Shown here piece by piece: positions 17,015 through 28,793 of a stretch of DNA of 64,000 bases (position 1 is its first letter; each line of letters begins with the position of its first letter). The DNA lies in NCBI RefSeq assembly GCF_004765795.1, contig NZ_SBIV01000002.1, positions 310,001 to 374,000 on the forward strand, read 5' to 3'. Below the pieces are notes generated by a model, which saw nothing but the letters and a program-made list of their open reading frames with translations, was not told where the DNA came from and ran no database searches. The stretch is from Halorussus marinus. Its GTDB lineage: Archaea; Halobacteriota; Halobacteria; Halobacteriales; Haladaptataceae. Both the position numbers and the translations under genes were made by a program.

Positions 17015-17023
17015 CTCATAAAC
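17015..17023 (-). promoter_or_regulatory. TATA box of amzA in a 39-bp divergent promoter
   Basis: On the minus strand this is GTTTATGAG, about 26 bp before the amzA ATG. The 39-bp gap (16993-17031) must also hold the promoter of the UPF0146 gene, for which CTATGCGC (17001-17008) is the best candidate, so the two promoters interleave. Confidence 0.5.
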
Positions 17024-17031
17024 TTCCCGCC

Positions 17032-17421
17032 GTGGAACCGCACACCCGCGACGCCATCGCCGCCCGCCTCTCGGAGTTCGAGGCGGTCGTCGAGGTGGGG
17101 ATCGGCCGTCGGACCGACGTCGCCCGGGCGCTGGCGACCGCGGGCGTCTCGGTCACCGCGACCGACGTGCGCGCTCGCGAGGTTCCCGACGGCGTCCGGT
17201 TCGTCGAGGACGACGTCTGGAACCCCGAGCCGGCGGTCTACCGGGACGCCGAGGCGGTGTACGCGCTGAACCTCCCGCCGGAGCTCCACCGGCCGACCCT
17301 CGACGCCGCCGAGCGCGCCGACGCCGCGTTCCTCTTCACCACGCTCGGCGGCGACCAGCCCGCGGTGCGGGTCGCCCGCGAGACGCTACCGGGCGAGACG
17401 CTGTACGTCGCCCGAGAGTAG
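17032..17421 (+). CDS. UPF0146 family protein
   Basis: A 129-residue protein with a Rossmann-like start (VVEVGIGRRTDVARALA, residues about 15-31), an acidic strand end (TATDVRAREVP) and YALNLPPELHRP, matching the archaeal UPF0146 family. The fold resembles a small SAM-binding methyltransferase, but no activity is known. The start is GTG at 17032: it gives normal family length and lies 39 bp from the divergent amzA start. Upstream in-frame sequence belongs to the other strand's gene. Confidence 0.85.
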   Translation: MEPHTRDAIAARLSEFEAVVEVGIGRRTDVARALATAGVSVTATDVRAREVPDGVRFVEDDVWNPEPAVYRDAEAVYALNLPPELHRPTLDAAERADAAFLFTTLGGDQPAVRVARETLPGETLYVARE

Positions 17422-17508
17422 CGACTCGTGGGCGAGGTTCGTTCGACGCGATCCCGTCGACGCTCGCGGGCGCGGACGTCTCGGTCGCGAGGCGCCCCGT
17501 CGGCGGAC

Positions 17509-18600
17509 TCACGACCGCGAGAGAAGCTTCGAGAGGTGCTCGGTCGAGAAGAAGGAGGTCGGCTTGTCCATGTGGACCCCGATCTCGCCGGAGAACGCCG
17601 ACAGCCCGACTCGCTGGACGGGCTCGGGAAGCGAGTACGCCCTGCGTATCCAGTGGCCGAGCCGGATCTCGGTGGCGAGGTCCTCGCGCCACGCCGACTC
17701 GTAGTCCGCGAGCGTCGACGGCCGCTCGGGGTCGATCTCGCGGGCGGCGTGGTCGGCGGCGGTCATCCCGTAGAGGATGCCGCCGCCGGTGAACGGCTTG
17801 GTCTGGGCCGCGGCGTCGCCGATCAGCAACCCCCGGCGACTCGTCACCGTCTCGGCCGGCCCGACCGGGATCATCCCGGCGCAAAAGTCCCCGGTCTCGG
17901 TCCCGTACTCGTCGGTGAACGACTCGAACAGCTCTCTGGCGGGCGGCTCGGAGCCGGGCGGGGCCGCGAGGCCGTACTCGACGCCCGCCTCGCCCCGCGG
18001 GATGCGCCACGCGAAAAAGCGCGGCGCGGTGAGGTGGACGTCGACGAAGTCGCCGGGGTCCTCGTCGGTCGAGAACCCGAGCACCCCCTGAAGCTTCTCG
18101 CCGGGTTCGGGCAGTCCGAGTTCGCGCCGAACCCGCGAGACCGGGCCGTCACAGCCCGCGACCATCCGGGCCTCGAACGTCTCGGTGCCGTCGGGGCCGG
18201 TCGCGGTCACCGCGACGCGGTCCGGGCGCTCCTCGACCGTCGAGACGCTGTGGTGTTCCCGGAGGTCGACGCCCGCCTCGCGGGCGGCGTCGGCGAGGCG
18301 CCGGTCGAGGCCGACCCGGTCGATGACGTTCGAGATCACCTCGCGCTTGTAGAAGGGGTAGTCGTCGCTGGCCGGCCCGCCGACGTGGAACCGCGCGCCG
18401 AACACCTCGTTCTGGAGGAGTTCCTCGCGGGCACCCTCGGGCGTGAACTCCCAGATGTCGGTGCTGACGTGGCCCGAGCACGCGAGGGGCTCGCCGACCG
18501 AGCCGCGTTCGAGCGCCAGCACGTCGTACCCGCGTTCGGCCGCGCGCCGCGAGAACCGCGAGCCGGCGGGACCGGCGCCGACGACGACGAAATCGTACAT
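17509..18600 (-). CDS. Geranylgeranyl reductase family flavoprotein
   Basis: A 363-residue FAD-dependent oxidoreductase. The dinucleotide-binding motif VVVGAGPAGS is at 5-14, an acidic strand end (ALERG) near 29-33, and the second FAD motif RRGLLIGDAAAQTKPFTGGGI in the C-terminal third. Family members saturate the geranylgeranyl chains of archaeal ether lipids or related isoprenoids. Which isoprenoid this paralogue reduces cannot be told, as haloarchaea usually carry several. The Cys in ACSGHVST (about 40-47) is at the position conserved in the archaeal enzymes. A single gene with the DUF7344 regulator just upstream on the same strand. Confidence 0.9.
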   Translation of the reverse strand: MYDFVVVGAGPAGSRFSRRAAERGYDVLALERGSVGEPLACSGHVSTDIWEFTPEGAREELLQNEVFGARFHVGGPASDDYPFYKREVISNVIDRVGLDRRLADAAREAGVDLREHHSVSTVEERPDRVAVTATGPDGTETFEARMVAGCDGPVSRVRRELGLPEPGEKLQGVLGFSTDEDPGDFVDVHLTAPRFFAWRIPRGEAGVEYGLAAPPGSEPPARELFESFTDEYGTETGDFCAGMIPVGPAETVTSRRGLLIGDAAAQTKPFTGGGILYGMTAADHAAREIDPERPSTLADYESAWREDLATEIRLGHWIRRAYSLPEPVQRVGLSAFSGEIGVHMDKPTSFFSTEHLSKLLSRS

Positions 18601-18633
18601 CGGCTTCGGATACGGCGTTGGCGCTCAAGTATC

Positions 18634-19188
18634 CTACCCTTCGGCGTTCGGGGGCTTTTCCTTGCGGGAGAGCTGTCTGCGTCGCACGTAGTGGGCCAGC
18701 GCCGAGACGGCGAACGCCGCCACGATGAGGACGCCCCAGATCTCGTCGGGGATCGCCTCGAACGGCGCCACCCCAAGCAGATCGCCGATCACCAGCACGG
18801 CGCTGACCGCGGCCAGTCCGAGGTAGTATCTGATCCACGGGAACTCGTCCTGCGGTCGGAGATACCCCTCGAGCTGGGCCGCGTTGCCCGACAGCTCGAC
18901 CACGCCGCGGTTCTGGTTGTACTCGACGATACCGGCGTCCGCCAGCTTCGGGAGATGAGTCTGATAGAGGGAGGTGTACACCGACTTGCGCTCGTTGGCC
19001 GACAGCCCCTCGACGGTGGTGTCGTTCTCCCAGGCCGCGACCTGCTCGGCGAGCTCCGACAGCTCCACCGGACGCTCCTGTTGCTTGAGGTAATGGAGCG
19101 TGTATCGCCGCCGTCGGTTCTTGAGCACGTCGAAGATCAGGTCTTCCGACAGCGCCTCTCGTTCCGGTGAGTTGTCAGCCGAGCTCAT
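18634..19188 (-). CDS. DUF7344-type helix-turn-helix protein with two membrane helices
   Basis: A 184-residue protein. The N-terminal winged helix (about 15-105) starts with the typical ALSEDLIFDVLKNRRRRYTLHYL and includes ERKSVYTSLYQTHLPKLADAGIVEYNQ. Two membrane helices follow (about 122-140 and 146-166), then a basic tail. This membrane-tethered regulator type is abundant in haloarchaea; targets are unknown. The ATG at 19188 is preferred; the frame extends only to a TTG at 19206. The gene ends 33 bp before the geranylgeranyl reductase start. Confidence 0.82.
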   Translation of the reverse strand: MSSADNSPEREALSEDLIFDVLKNRRRRYTLHYLKQQERPVELSELAEQVAAWENDTTVEGLSANERKSVYTSLYQTHLPKLADAGIVEYNQNRGVVELSGNAAQLEGYLRPQDEFPWIRYYLGLAAVSAVLVIGDLLGVAPFEAIPDEIWGVLIVAAFAVSALAHYVRRRQLSRKEKPPNAEG

Positions 19189-19341
19189 GCTCCCGAAGTC
19201 GCTCAATCGCTTGTTGCCCCGGTGCCACCGCCACCCATCGTAACACGGTAGACGAGATTCGCCCGGACCGCACTTTGTTATCCAGTACTTAGCCCCGAGT
19301 AACTGTCAGGTAGTACCCAGACGTTCGAAGTAACGGAGAAA

Positions 19342-19370
19342 TTCCCGTATTTAATCCGGCAATACGGGAA
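19342..19370. repeat. Perfect 10-bp inverted repeat downstream of uvrA
   Basis: TTCCCGTATT (19342-19351) and AATACGGGAA (19361-19370), with a 9-bp spacer. It lies 26 bp beyond the uvrA stop and 154 bp upstream of the DUF7344 start, in an AT-richer stretch. It could be a uvrA 3' hairpin or an operator. Confidence 0.75.
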
Positions 19371-19395
19371 AATATCGGACAAAACGCGTCGATCG

Positions 19396-22386
<2,991 letters not shown>

Positions 22387-22493
22387 CTGGCTCCGGATAG
22401 GGACTTGGGGCGTGAAACGCTGTCGGTTCCGGACGGTATCACGGTGAAAGTGGTCGGCGTTTCGAGGGCGCGTTCGGCGCTCCGATAGCCGTG

Positions 22494-22504
22494 ACATTTA
22501 TTAG
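22494..22504 (-). promoter_or_regulatory. Possible uvrA TATA box
   Basis: On the minus strand CTAATAAATGT is the only AT-rich hexamer between uvrA and the AI-2E gene. Transcription would start near 22472, giving an unusually long leader of about 86 nt. The same box could instead serve the plus strand. Confidence 0.35.
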
Positions 22505-22526
22505 CACACGGCACGAACTCGGCTCC

Positions 22527-22587
22527 GAGGAGGCGACGCGGACGGAACGATTTGCTACCCAGAGGCGTATCACGGCGTCGCCTCCTC
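22527..22587. repeat. 13-bp perfect inverted repeat in the uvrA/AI-2E intergenic region
   Basis: GAGGAGGCGACGC (22527-22539) is the exact reverse complement of GCGTCGCCTCCTC (22575-22587), with a 35-bp spacer. It lies inside the 391-bp interval 22387-22777, where I find no convincing gene, only this repeat, a shorter GCGGGA-N8-TCCCGC hairpin further on, and the TATA-like box at 22494. Confidence 0.7.
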
Positions 22588-22777
22588 CGGCCCGAACCAC
22601 GGCCGACATCCCGAAAGACGGGGTTGAGCCAGCCAACCACAGACGCCAGCGGGACGGGCCCATCCCGCCTTTTCACGCTTTCGACGAGTGCCGAACGGCC
22701 TCGCCACCGGGGTCCGCGCTGGGCCGCCGCCGCGGGCGACCATCGGGCTTTTCTCGGCAGTTCGCGTACAGGTCCGC

Positions 22778-23776
22778 ATGGATGCAGAACGGGCGTTCGT
22801 CGCCGCCCTCGTCGCTATTTCGATCTACCTCTCGTGGCTGGTGGTCCGACCGTTCTTCACGTTCGTCGCGCTCGCGGTGTTTCTGGCCTATACCCTCTGG
22901 CCGCTCCAGCGACGGCTCGCGCCCCGATTCGAGGAGCGGTTGGGACCGCGTCTGGCACCCCGGGCGGCGGCGCTCGCGCTCATGCTCGGGGCCACCGTGC
23001 TGTTCGTGCTCCCCTTTCTGTTGCTGGTTCGGGTCGTCGTCCGGCAGGCGGTCGCGGTCGTCGAGGGCGTCCAGTCGGGCGCGATCGACGTCGCGTTCGT
23101 CCGGGAGTTCATCGACAGCGACCTCGGACAGGAGCTCGTCTCGATGGCGCAGTCCGGGCTCGGACGGGTGTTACAGGAGACGCCGGGCGTCGTCGGCGGG
23201 GCGTCGAACGCGCTAGTCGGCGTCACGGTGCTCGGGTTCGTCCTCTACTACCTGCTCGTCGACGGCGCCGACGCGGTCGCGTGGGTCCGAGAGGTCGTGC
23301 CGCTCGGCCCGGACGTTCGCGAGGAACTGTTCGCGGAACTCGACCGGCTCACGTACGCGGTGCTCATCACTCAGGGGGTCATCGCGGTCGTGCAGGCGGT
23401 GTTAACCGGGATCGCGCTCGCGGTGCTTGGGTTCTCGAACGTCCTGTTCTGGACGGTGTTGGCGGTGGTGCTCGGGCTGTTGCCGTTCGTCGGCTCGATG
23501 TTCATCTGGATCCCGGCCGGGGCGTTCCTGCTCGCGACCGGCGACCTCGTGGGCGGGGCGGCGCTGTTGGTCTACGGGTTCGGCGTCGTGAACCTCACCG
23601 ACAACTACCTCCGGCCGGTCGTCGGCGGCCGGAGCGCGAACCTCAATCCCAGCATCCTCGTGGTCGGGATCTTCGGGGGCCTCGCGGTGTTTGGCTTCGC
23701 GGGCATCTTCGTCGGTCCCATCGTGCTCGGGTTCGCGAAGTCGCTGGTCGCGGTGGCGGCCCGCGAGTACGCCTAG
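22778..23776 (+). CDS. AI-2E family transporter
   Basis: A 332-residue membrane protein with about eight helices. It matches the AI-2E/PerM family layout: two N-terminal helices (8-45), one at 68-88, a soluble region (about 95-145), then five or six C-terminal helices with conserved features (SNVLFWTVLAVVLGLLPFVGSMFIWIP split across two helices, and NLTDNYLRPVVGG). Family members include autoinducer-2 exporters, PerM-type permeases and Na+/H+ antiporters, so substrate is open. The ATG at 22778 is chosen, as the upstream frame is Arg/Pro-rich. Its stop shares CTAG with the stop of the convergent gene. Confidence 0.88.
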   Translation: MDAERAFVAALVAISIYLSWLVVRPFFTFVALAVFLAYTLWPLQRRLAPRFEERLGPRLAPRAAALALMLGATVLFVLPFLLLVRVVVRQAVAVVEGVQSGAIDVAFVREFIDSDLGQELVSMAQSGLGRVLQETPGVVGGASNALVGVTVLGFVLYYLLVDGADAVAWVREVVPLGPDVREELFAELDRLTYAVLITQGVIAVVQAVLTGIALAVLGFSNVLFWTVLAVVLGLLPFVGSMFIWIPAGAFLLATGDLVGGAALLVYGFGVVNLTDNYLRPVVGGRSANLNPSILVVGIFGGLAVFGFAGIFVGPIVLGFAKSLVAVAAREYA

Positions 23777-24897
23777 TACTCCGGGACCCGGGCCGACCGA
23801 TCGCTCCCGTCGACGAACGGCAGGCGCTCGACCGACGCCAGCGACTCCTCGCCGTCGACCCGGACGGTCAGGACCGGCGCGTCGTCGCCGCCGACCGCGA
23901 ACTCGACCACCGCGAACGCCAGCGGTTCGCCCCGGGAGGGGCTCTCGATCGCGCGGGTGACCTCGCCGACCGCCTCGTCGCCGTCGAACACCGCCGCGCC
24001 CGGCTCGGGCCGGTCGTTCGTCCGGAGGCCGACCAGCCGCCGGCTCGGCTGGCCGCGGTTCTCGACCCGGGAGACGACCTCCTGACCGACGAAACAGCCC
24101 TTCTCGAAGTCGACCGCGTTCCGGAGCCCGAGGACGTTCGGAATCCGGCCCGCGAGTTCGGACTCGAACAGCGGCGTGCCGGCCTCGAGGGTGAGCGACT
24201 CCCACGTCCGGCGGCCGAACGGGGTCGCGTTCAGCCCGCGGGTGAGCAGGGTCTCGTAGACGACCTCGGCGTTCGGGCGCTCGACGCCGGTCTCGGTCTC
24301 GACGGTGCCGGTCGTACAGACCACCTCGTAGCCCTCCTCGCCGGTCGGGGCGTCGGTCCGGATCACCGTCACGCCCACGTCCGCCATCCGCCCGCGGACG
24401 AACGAGAGGTGGCCCTCGGGCGTCCCGGAGCCGTTGAGCACGCTCGCGATCTTCTCGGTGGCCTGCGGGCCGTGGACGCCGAACACGCCGAAGCCGTCGG
24501 TCGCGGTCTCGATCTCGACATCCTGTATGAACACCTTCTCGCGCCACTCCTCGGCCAGCCCCCCGGCCTCGCCCGGCGGCACGAACAGCAACAGCCGGTC
24601 GCCGGCGTTGTAGACGTACATGTCAAACTCGACGCCGCCCTGCGGGTCGAGCAACAGCGCGTAGGCGCCCTCGCCGTCGGCGGTCGGCACGCGGTTCGAG
24701 ACCACGTTGTCGACGTACTCGACCCGATCCTCGCCGGTGACGACCACCACGCCGTAGGGCATCTCGGTGACCCCGACCACGTTTCGGACCGCTCGGTGGG
24801 CCCGATCGGCCCGGCCGTAGTGGGCCGGGATCGATCGCCCCCCGACCTCGGTGAACTCGGCGCCGAGGTCCGACTGCTGGTCCTCGATGACTGTCAT
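23773..24897 (-). CDS. YgfZ/GcvT-domain folate-binding protein
   Basis: A 374-residue aminomethyltransferase-fold protein. The signature KGCFVGQE with the invariant Cys at about residue 267 is characteristic of YgfZ/IBA57, tetrahydrofolate-dependent factors for iron-sulfur enzyme maturation, rather than of the glycine-cleavage T protein. The N-terminal block YVDNVVSNRVPTADGEGAY is also family-like. ATG at 24897 (MTVIEDQQ) is preferred over an in-frame ATG 6 nt upstream. No glycine-cleavage genes are nearby, which favours the Fe-S role. The convergent stop overlaps the AI-2E stop by 4 nt. Confidence 0.85.
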   Translation of the reverse strand: MTVIEDQQSDLGAEFTEVGGRSIPAHYGRADRAHRAVRNVVGVTEMPYGVVVVTGEDRVEYVDNVVSNRVPTADGEGAYALLLDPQGGVEFDMYVYNAGDRLLLFVPPGEAGGLAEEWREKVFIQDVEIETATDGFGVFGVHGPQATEKIASVLNGSGTPEGHLSFVRGRMADVGVTVIRTDAPTGEEGYEVVCTTGTVETETGVERPNAEVVYETLLTRGLNATPFGRRTWESLTLEAGTPLFESELAGRIPNVLGLRNAVDFEKGCFVGQEVVSRVENRGQPSRRLVGLRTNDRPEPGAAVFDGDEAVGEVTRAIESPSRGEPLAFAVVEFAVGGDDAPVLTVRVDGEESLASVERLPFVDGSDRSARVPEY

Positions 24898-25008
24898 GGG
24901 CATCGATTGGGCGGGCACCGGGATTAAACGGTCGGGTTCGGAAGCGCACCGGAGAGCCGACTCCCACCGGCGGGCCGGCGGGGCGGCGGCCCGCCCGGCG
25001 GCCGCGGT

Positions 25009-25875
25009 TCAGCGCTCGGCGGTCGCGCGGATCAGGTCGGCCAGTCGGTCGTAGAAGCCGGGGTCGTACTTGGTCTCGGCGTCGACGGTCGGGCGGGCGT
25101 TGGTCTCGTTGACGACCGCGCGGTCGCCCGAGACGAGGATGTCGACCCCGAGGAAGTCGACGTCAAGCGCGTCGGCGGCCGCCTCGGCGAGCGACCGGAG
25201 CTCCGCCGAGAGGTCGACGCCGGTCGCCGCCGCGCCGCGGTGGACGTTGTGCTTCCAGCGGTCTGCGCCCGCCGCGTCGGGCAGGCGGCGCTCGACCCCG
25301 CCGACGCACTCGCCGTCGACCACCATCGCCCTGACGTCGGTGGCGTCGGGGAGGTACTCCTGGACCAGAAACGACTTGTCGCCGGTCGCCCGGTAGTCGT
25401 GGACCAGATCGAGGTAGTCGGTCACGCCCAGAAAGGAGTCGGCGTCGCCGATCTTCGCCACGCCGACGCCCCTAGTCGTGGAGTTGGGCTTGATCACGAC
25501 CGGCGGGTCGAAGCGGTCGAACGCCGCCAGCAGGTCCGACTCGTCGGCAGGGTTCGAGACGACCACGCTCTCTGGGACCGCCACGCCCGCCCGTTCGAGC
25601 GCCGCGATCGCGCCGGCCTTGTTCCGGGAGGTGAGCACCGCCTCGCGGTCGTTGACCCACGGGACCGCGAGCATGGCGTCGAGGACGCCGCCCTCCATCG
25701 TCCGCGAGGGGTAGACGAACCCCGCGTCGAACGACTCGGGATCCCACGGCGGGTCCCCGAGCGGGATCGTCCGGCCCTCGCTGGGGACGTGGTGGATCCG
25801 GATCCCGCGCTCTGCGAGGGGTTCGCGGATCCGCTCGAACGTCTCCTCTCGGTACGCGACCGCCAGATCCAGCAT
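25009..25875 (-). CDS. ATP-grasp ligase, RimK-like
   Basis: A 288-residue ATP-grasp enzyme. Visible are an N-terminal pre-ATP-grasp domain (1-90), the lid KNKAG-type element SRNKAGAIAALERAGV, the ATP-binding VVIKPNSTTRGVGVAKI (about 128-144), a metal/ATP region FLVQEYL and the C-terminal VDILVSGDRAVVNETNARP with the Mg-binding Glu and Asn. This matches RimK/LysX-type amino-acid ligases that add a carboxylate substrate to an amine. The exact substrate is unknown and no partner genes (for example LysW) lie beside it. Confidence 0.85.
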   Translation of the reverse strand: MLDLAVAYREETFERIREPLAERGIRIHHVPSEGRTIPLGDPPWDPESFDAGFVYPSRTMEGGVLDAMLAVPWVNDREAVLTSRNKAGAIAALERAGVAVPESVVVSNPADESDLLAAFDRFDPPVVIKPNSTTRGVGVAKIGDADSFLGVTDYLDLVHDYRATGDKSFLVQEYLPDATDVRAMVVDGECVGGVERRLPDAAGADRWKHNVHRGAAATGVDLSAELRSLAEAAADALDVDFLGVDILVSGDRAVVNETNARPTVDAETKYDPGFYDRLADLIRATAER

Positions 25876-25969
25876 ACGAGAGTGGTGGGAGCCTCGGGTG
25901 AAAAGGTTTGATCGACCGGTCGCGGCGGCCCGGCGTTCGGGCCGCGTCGCGCGAGCGGTCGGGATCGGG

Positions 25970-26500
25970 TTACGCGACGAGCAGTTCCTCGCCCTTCTCG
26001 ACCTTCACGCGGCAGGGCGGGGAGATCTTGTTGTACGCGCGCCGCATCGCGTCCTTGACGACGTCGGCGTCCTCGGGCTGACACCACGCGGTGAAGATGC
26101 GCTCGCCGGCGCCCATCCGGGCGGCCGTACCAACGATCTTCCCGAACGACTGGCGCATCCCGTCGGAGACGCGGTCCGCGCCCGCGCCGGTCGCCTGCTT
26201 GTTCTCTCGGATGACCTGGTGGGGGAACTTCCGGAGGATCATCTTGTAGTTCTCTTGGCCCAGCTCTTTCAGCAGGTGGCGGTTGGCCGACAGCCGGGAG
26301 GCCTCCATCGAGCCGTGGCGGAGCTGGACCTCCTCCTCGGTGATGAGGCTGATCTGGACGGGGTAGTCCTCGGGGTCGGTGTCGACGTTGCCCATCTTGT
26401 GCTGTGCGATCTTCGACCCGGGGATGCCGGTGATGTACTCGCGGCGAGTGTACGACGGCTTGTCGATCTTCCGGTACATCGAGGCGGGTTTGTCCGACAT
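25970..26500 (-). CDS. rpl10e: Large ribosomal subunit protein L10e (uL16)
   Basis: A 176-residue ribosomal protein, the archaeal/eukaryotic homologue of bacterial L16, at the base of the central protuberance near the tRNA-binding cleft. Family blocks: [21 protein letters not shown] at the start, [18 protein letters not shown] in the middle, the tRNA-facing loop [19 protein letters not shown], and [11 protein letters not shown] at the C-terminus. ATG at 26500; a TATA box (26532-26540) is about 36 bp upstream, so a leader of 10-15 nt is likely. It stands alone rather than in a ribosomal operon, as is usual for this gene in haloarchaea. Confidence 0.97.
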   Translation of the reverse strand: MSDKPASMYRKIDKPSYTRREYITGIPGSKIAQHKMGNVDTDPEDYPVQISLITEEEVQLRHGSMEASRLSANRHLLKELGQENYKMILRKFPHQVIRENKQATGAGADRVSDGMRQSFGKIVGTAARMGAGERIFTAWCQPEDADVVKDAMRRAYNKISPPCRVKVEKGEELLVA

Positions 26501-26531
26501 GGTTATTACTGGATTCTGAAGGTCACTGCGG

Positions 26532-26540
26532 GGATAAACC
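26532..26540 (-). promoter_or_regulatory. TATA box of rpl10e
   Basis: GGTTTATCC on the minus strand, about 36 bp before the start codon, giving a short leader. Confidence 0.55.
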
Positions 26541-26601
26541 CTTCGAAGGCACGTCGGACGCTCGGGCCACCAGCCGGGCGAACGCCGCCCGCCGGCGCCG
26601 T

Positions 26602-27447
26602 TCAGCGCCGGACCGCCACGAGCGCCAGCGCCGCGAGCAGTCCGCCCTCCACCAGCCCCGCGGCGTGGGCGAACACGTTGGTGAACGAGCCGTCGGCGGT
26701 CGGTCGCGCCGGAAAGAGGCCGTAGACGAGCCACACCAACAGCGCGACCACCAGCCCGACGTAGACGAGGTCGAGCCCGACCTGCCGGAAGTGGTCGTCG
26801 CCGAACCGCCGGCCGTGCCCGCGCGAGAGGATGCCCGACACCGCCGACGCGAGCCCGACCGCCACCGCGCCGCCCTCGAAGGGACTCACGCGGTCGGCGT
26901 AGATCCACAGCAGTTCGGCCACCAGCAACACGACCGTGAACTGGCCGACGAAGAAGGCGGTCGCCCGCGAGTAGTTGGCCCGGAGCTGGACCCCGAGCGC
27001 GACCAGCAAGAACCCCCCGAACCCCGCGACCACGCCCGAGAACCCCCGGGAGATCGGCGTCGAGCCCGGATAGCGGGCCTCGAGGGCGACGTAGCTCGTG
27101 AGGTTGACCGCCACCGGGAGCGCGACCAGCAAGACCGGGAACGTCCGGCGGAACCACGCCCGACGACCTGCGGTGAGACACGCCAGATACGTCACGACCG
27201 AAAGCGAGACGAACCCCCCGAGGTTGTTGAGCAGGTGGGCGTCGCCGGCGTGGACGTACGCCGACGTGAGCAGGGTCTCGGGCGCGAACGCGCCGTGGTC
27301 GAACGCGAGTCGGTCGTGGACCGCCTCGGGAGCGAGGACGTGGACGCCGACGAGCGCGAGCGCGACCGCCGCCACTCCCGCGAGGTCGAGGGCGATCGCC
27401 GACCGCGGGTACGCGAAGGCGCCGCCCGGATCCGAGCCGTCGACCAT
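26602..27447 (-). CDS. Rhomboid-like intramembrane serine protease
   Basis: A 281-residue polytopic protein with about seven helices. The rhomboid catalytic elements are present: H71-L-L-N74 with the oxyanion Asn, GFSG with the nucleophile Ser137 in the fourth core helix, and His261 in the last helix ([13 protein letters not shown]). It should cleave single-pass membrane proteins within the bilayer. An N-terminal helix precedes the six-helix core. ATG at 27447 ([10 protein letters not shown]). The substrate is unknown; the neighbours (L10e and an aldo-keto reductase) give no hint. Confidence 0.85.
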   Translation of the reverse strand: MVDGSDPGGAFAYPRSAIALDLAGVAAVALALVGVHVLAPEAVHDRLAFDHGAFAPETLLTSAYVHAGDAHLLNNLGGFVSLSVVTYLACLTAGRRAWFRRTFPVLLVALPVAVNLTSYVALEARYPGSTPISRGFSGVVAGFGGFLLVALGVQLRANYSRATAFFVGQFTVVLLVAELLWIYADRVSPFEGGAVAVGLASAVSGILSRGHGRRFGDDHFRQVGLDLVYVGLVVALLVWLVYGLFPARPTADGSFTNVFAHAAGLVEGGLLAALALVAVRR

Positions 27448-27546
27448 CGGCGTTGCTTCGACGCGACGGGCAAAAAGCGCTCGCCCGGTAGCGGCAGGTC
27501 CCGCTCCGCCCCGAACGACTAATGAGCCGGCGACCGCAGGACGCGT

Positions 27547-28377
27547 ATGGTCGAAGACACGTTCGACATCGGCGGCGATCTCACCGTGAACCGGCTCGGC
27601 TTCGGCGCGATGCGGCTGACCGGCGACGACATCATCGGTCGGCCCGACGACGAAGCCGAGGCCCGGGCGGTGCTGGAGCGGGCGGTCGAGTTCGGCGTCG
27701 ACTTCGTCGACACCGCCGACTCGTACGGCCCCGGGGTCAGCGAGCGCATCATCGGCGAGACGCTCTCGCCCGACGACGCGGTGGTGGCGACCAAGGCCGG
27801 ACTGCTCCGGAACCGGGACGGCGAGTGGCTCCCTCACGGCGGGCCGGACTTCGTCCGGAATCAGGTGCTGTGTAGCCTCGATCGGCTCGGCGTCGACACC
27901 ATCGACCTCTACCAGCTCCACACGCCCGACGTCGACGGGCCGTTCGAGGACGTGGTCCAGACGTTCGCCGAGCTCAAAGACGACGGGCTGGTCGAGCACG
28001 TCGGGCTGAGCAACGTCGACGTCGAGCAACTGGACCGCGCCCGCGACGTGGTGGACGTCGCGACCGTCCAAAACGAGTACAACGTCGGCAACCGCGAACA
28101 CGAGGACGTGCTCGAAGCCTGCGAGGAGGCCGACATCGGCTTCATCCCGTACTTCCCTATCGGCGGGGGCGACCTCGGCGAGAAGGCCGACGTGCTGGAG
28201 GACGTGGCCGGCGACCGCGAGGCGACCGCTCGGCAGGTCGCGCTGTCGTGGCTCCTCCACCATTCGGACGTGACGATCCCGATCCCGGGGACGTCGAGCG
28301 TCGAGCACCTCGAAGAGAACGTCGGGGCCGCCGACGTCGAACTCTCCGAGGACGAACTCGCACGGCTCAGCGAGTAG
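27547..28377 (+). CDS. Aldo/keto reductase
   Basis: A 276-residue NADPH-dependent TIM-barrel oxidoreductase. The catalytic tetrad is complete: D55 and Y60 in [10 protein letters not shown]83 in VATKAG and H125 in YQLHTPD. The C-terminal coenzyme block [18 protein letters not shown] is also family-typical. It reduces carbonyls to alcohols; the natural substrate is unknown. Single gene, divergent from the rhomboid gene with 99 bp between their starts. Confidence 0.93.
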   Translation: MVEDTFDIGGDLTVNRLGFGAMRLTGDDIIGRPDDEAEARAVLERAVEFGVDFVDTADSYGPGVSERIIGETLSPDDAVVATKAGLLRNRDGEWLPHGGPDFVRNQVLCSLDRLGVDTIDLYQLHTPDVDGPFEDVVQTFAELKDDGLVEHVGLSNVDVEQLDRARDVVDVATVQNEYNVGNREHEDVLEACEEADIGFIPYFPIGGGDLGEKADVLEDVAGDREATARQVALSWLLHHSDVTIPIPGTSSVEHLEENVGAADVELSEDELARLSE

Positions 28378-28496
28378 AGAGCGACTTTTCCGACCTATCA
28401 CGACACGCCCTCCCTCGAACCGACGGCGCCGGGGCTGTCGGGGTAGCGTCGAAAGAAAAACCGTCTGATCGTCTCGCGCAGTCAGTAAAAACCGAC

Positions 28497-28691
28497 TTAG
28501 AGGCGCTCGACGTTGGTCGCGCGCGGACCCTTGTCCGCCTGTTCGATGTCGAACTCGATCTCAGTTCCCTCTTCGAGGTCCGGGCCGCCAACGTCTTCCA
28601 TGTGGAAGAAAACGTCCTCGTCCGCATCCTCAGTGTCGATGAAACCGTAGCCGCCAGTGTCGTTAAAGAAGTCGACCGTACCTGTTGCCAT
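28497..28691 (-). CDS. cspA: Cold-shock domain protein CspA
   Basis: A 64-residue single cold-shock domain with the RNA-binding motifs GYGFID (RNP1) and DVFFHMED (RNP2), acidic as expected for a halophile. It binds single-stranded RNA or DNA and probably acts as an RNA chaperone. The start MATGTVDFFNDTGGYG is the normal family N-terminus, with a TATA box (TTATCA on the minus strand, 28718-28723) about 30 bp upstream. Monocistronic. The region further upstream holds an inverted-repeat element. Confidence 0.96.
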   Translation of the reverse strand: MATGTVDFFNDTGGYGFIDTEDADEDVFFHMEDVGGPDLEEGTEIEFDIEQADKGPRATNVERL

Positions 28692-28717
28692 TGCTTCTAA
28701 AGAGAGACGCGGGGGAC

Positions 28718-28724
28718 TGATAAG
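28718..28724 (-). promoter_or_regulatory. TATA box of cspA
   Basis: CTTATCA on the minus strand, about 30 bp before the ATG; predicts a leader of only a few nucleotides. Confidence 0.55.
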
Positions 28725-28793
28725 GGTTCCGAGAGACGCGCTACCACGAGCCGCGACGACGATGGGCGAGGAGCGACCGCGGGTCCCGGCTCG

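Noticed and set aside
19189-19206. TTG start six codons upstream of the DUF7344 gene ATG
   Set aside because: ATG at 19188 is present and gives the normal N-terminus, so a rarer start is not needed.
22491-22777. Short open frames in the uvrA/AI-2E interval
   Set aside because: Arg/Pro/Ser-rich translations in several frames with no start signals or family features.
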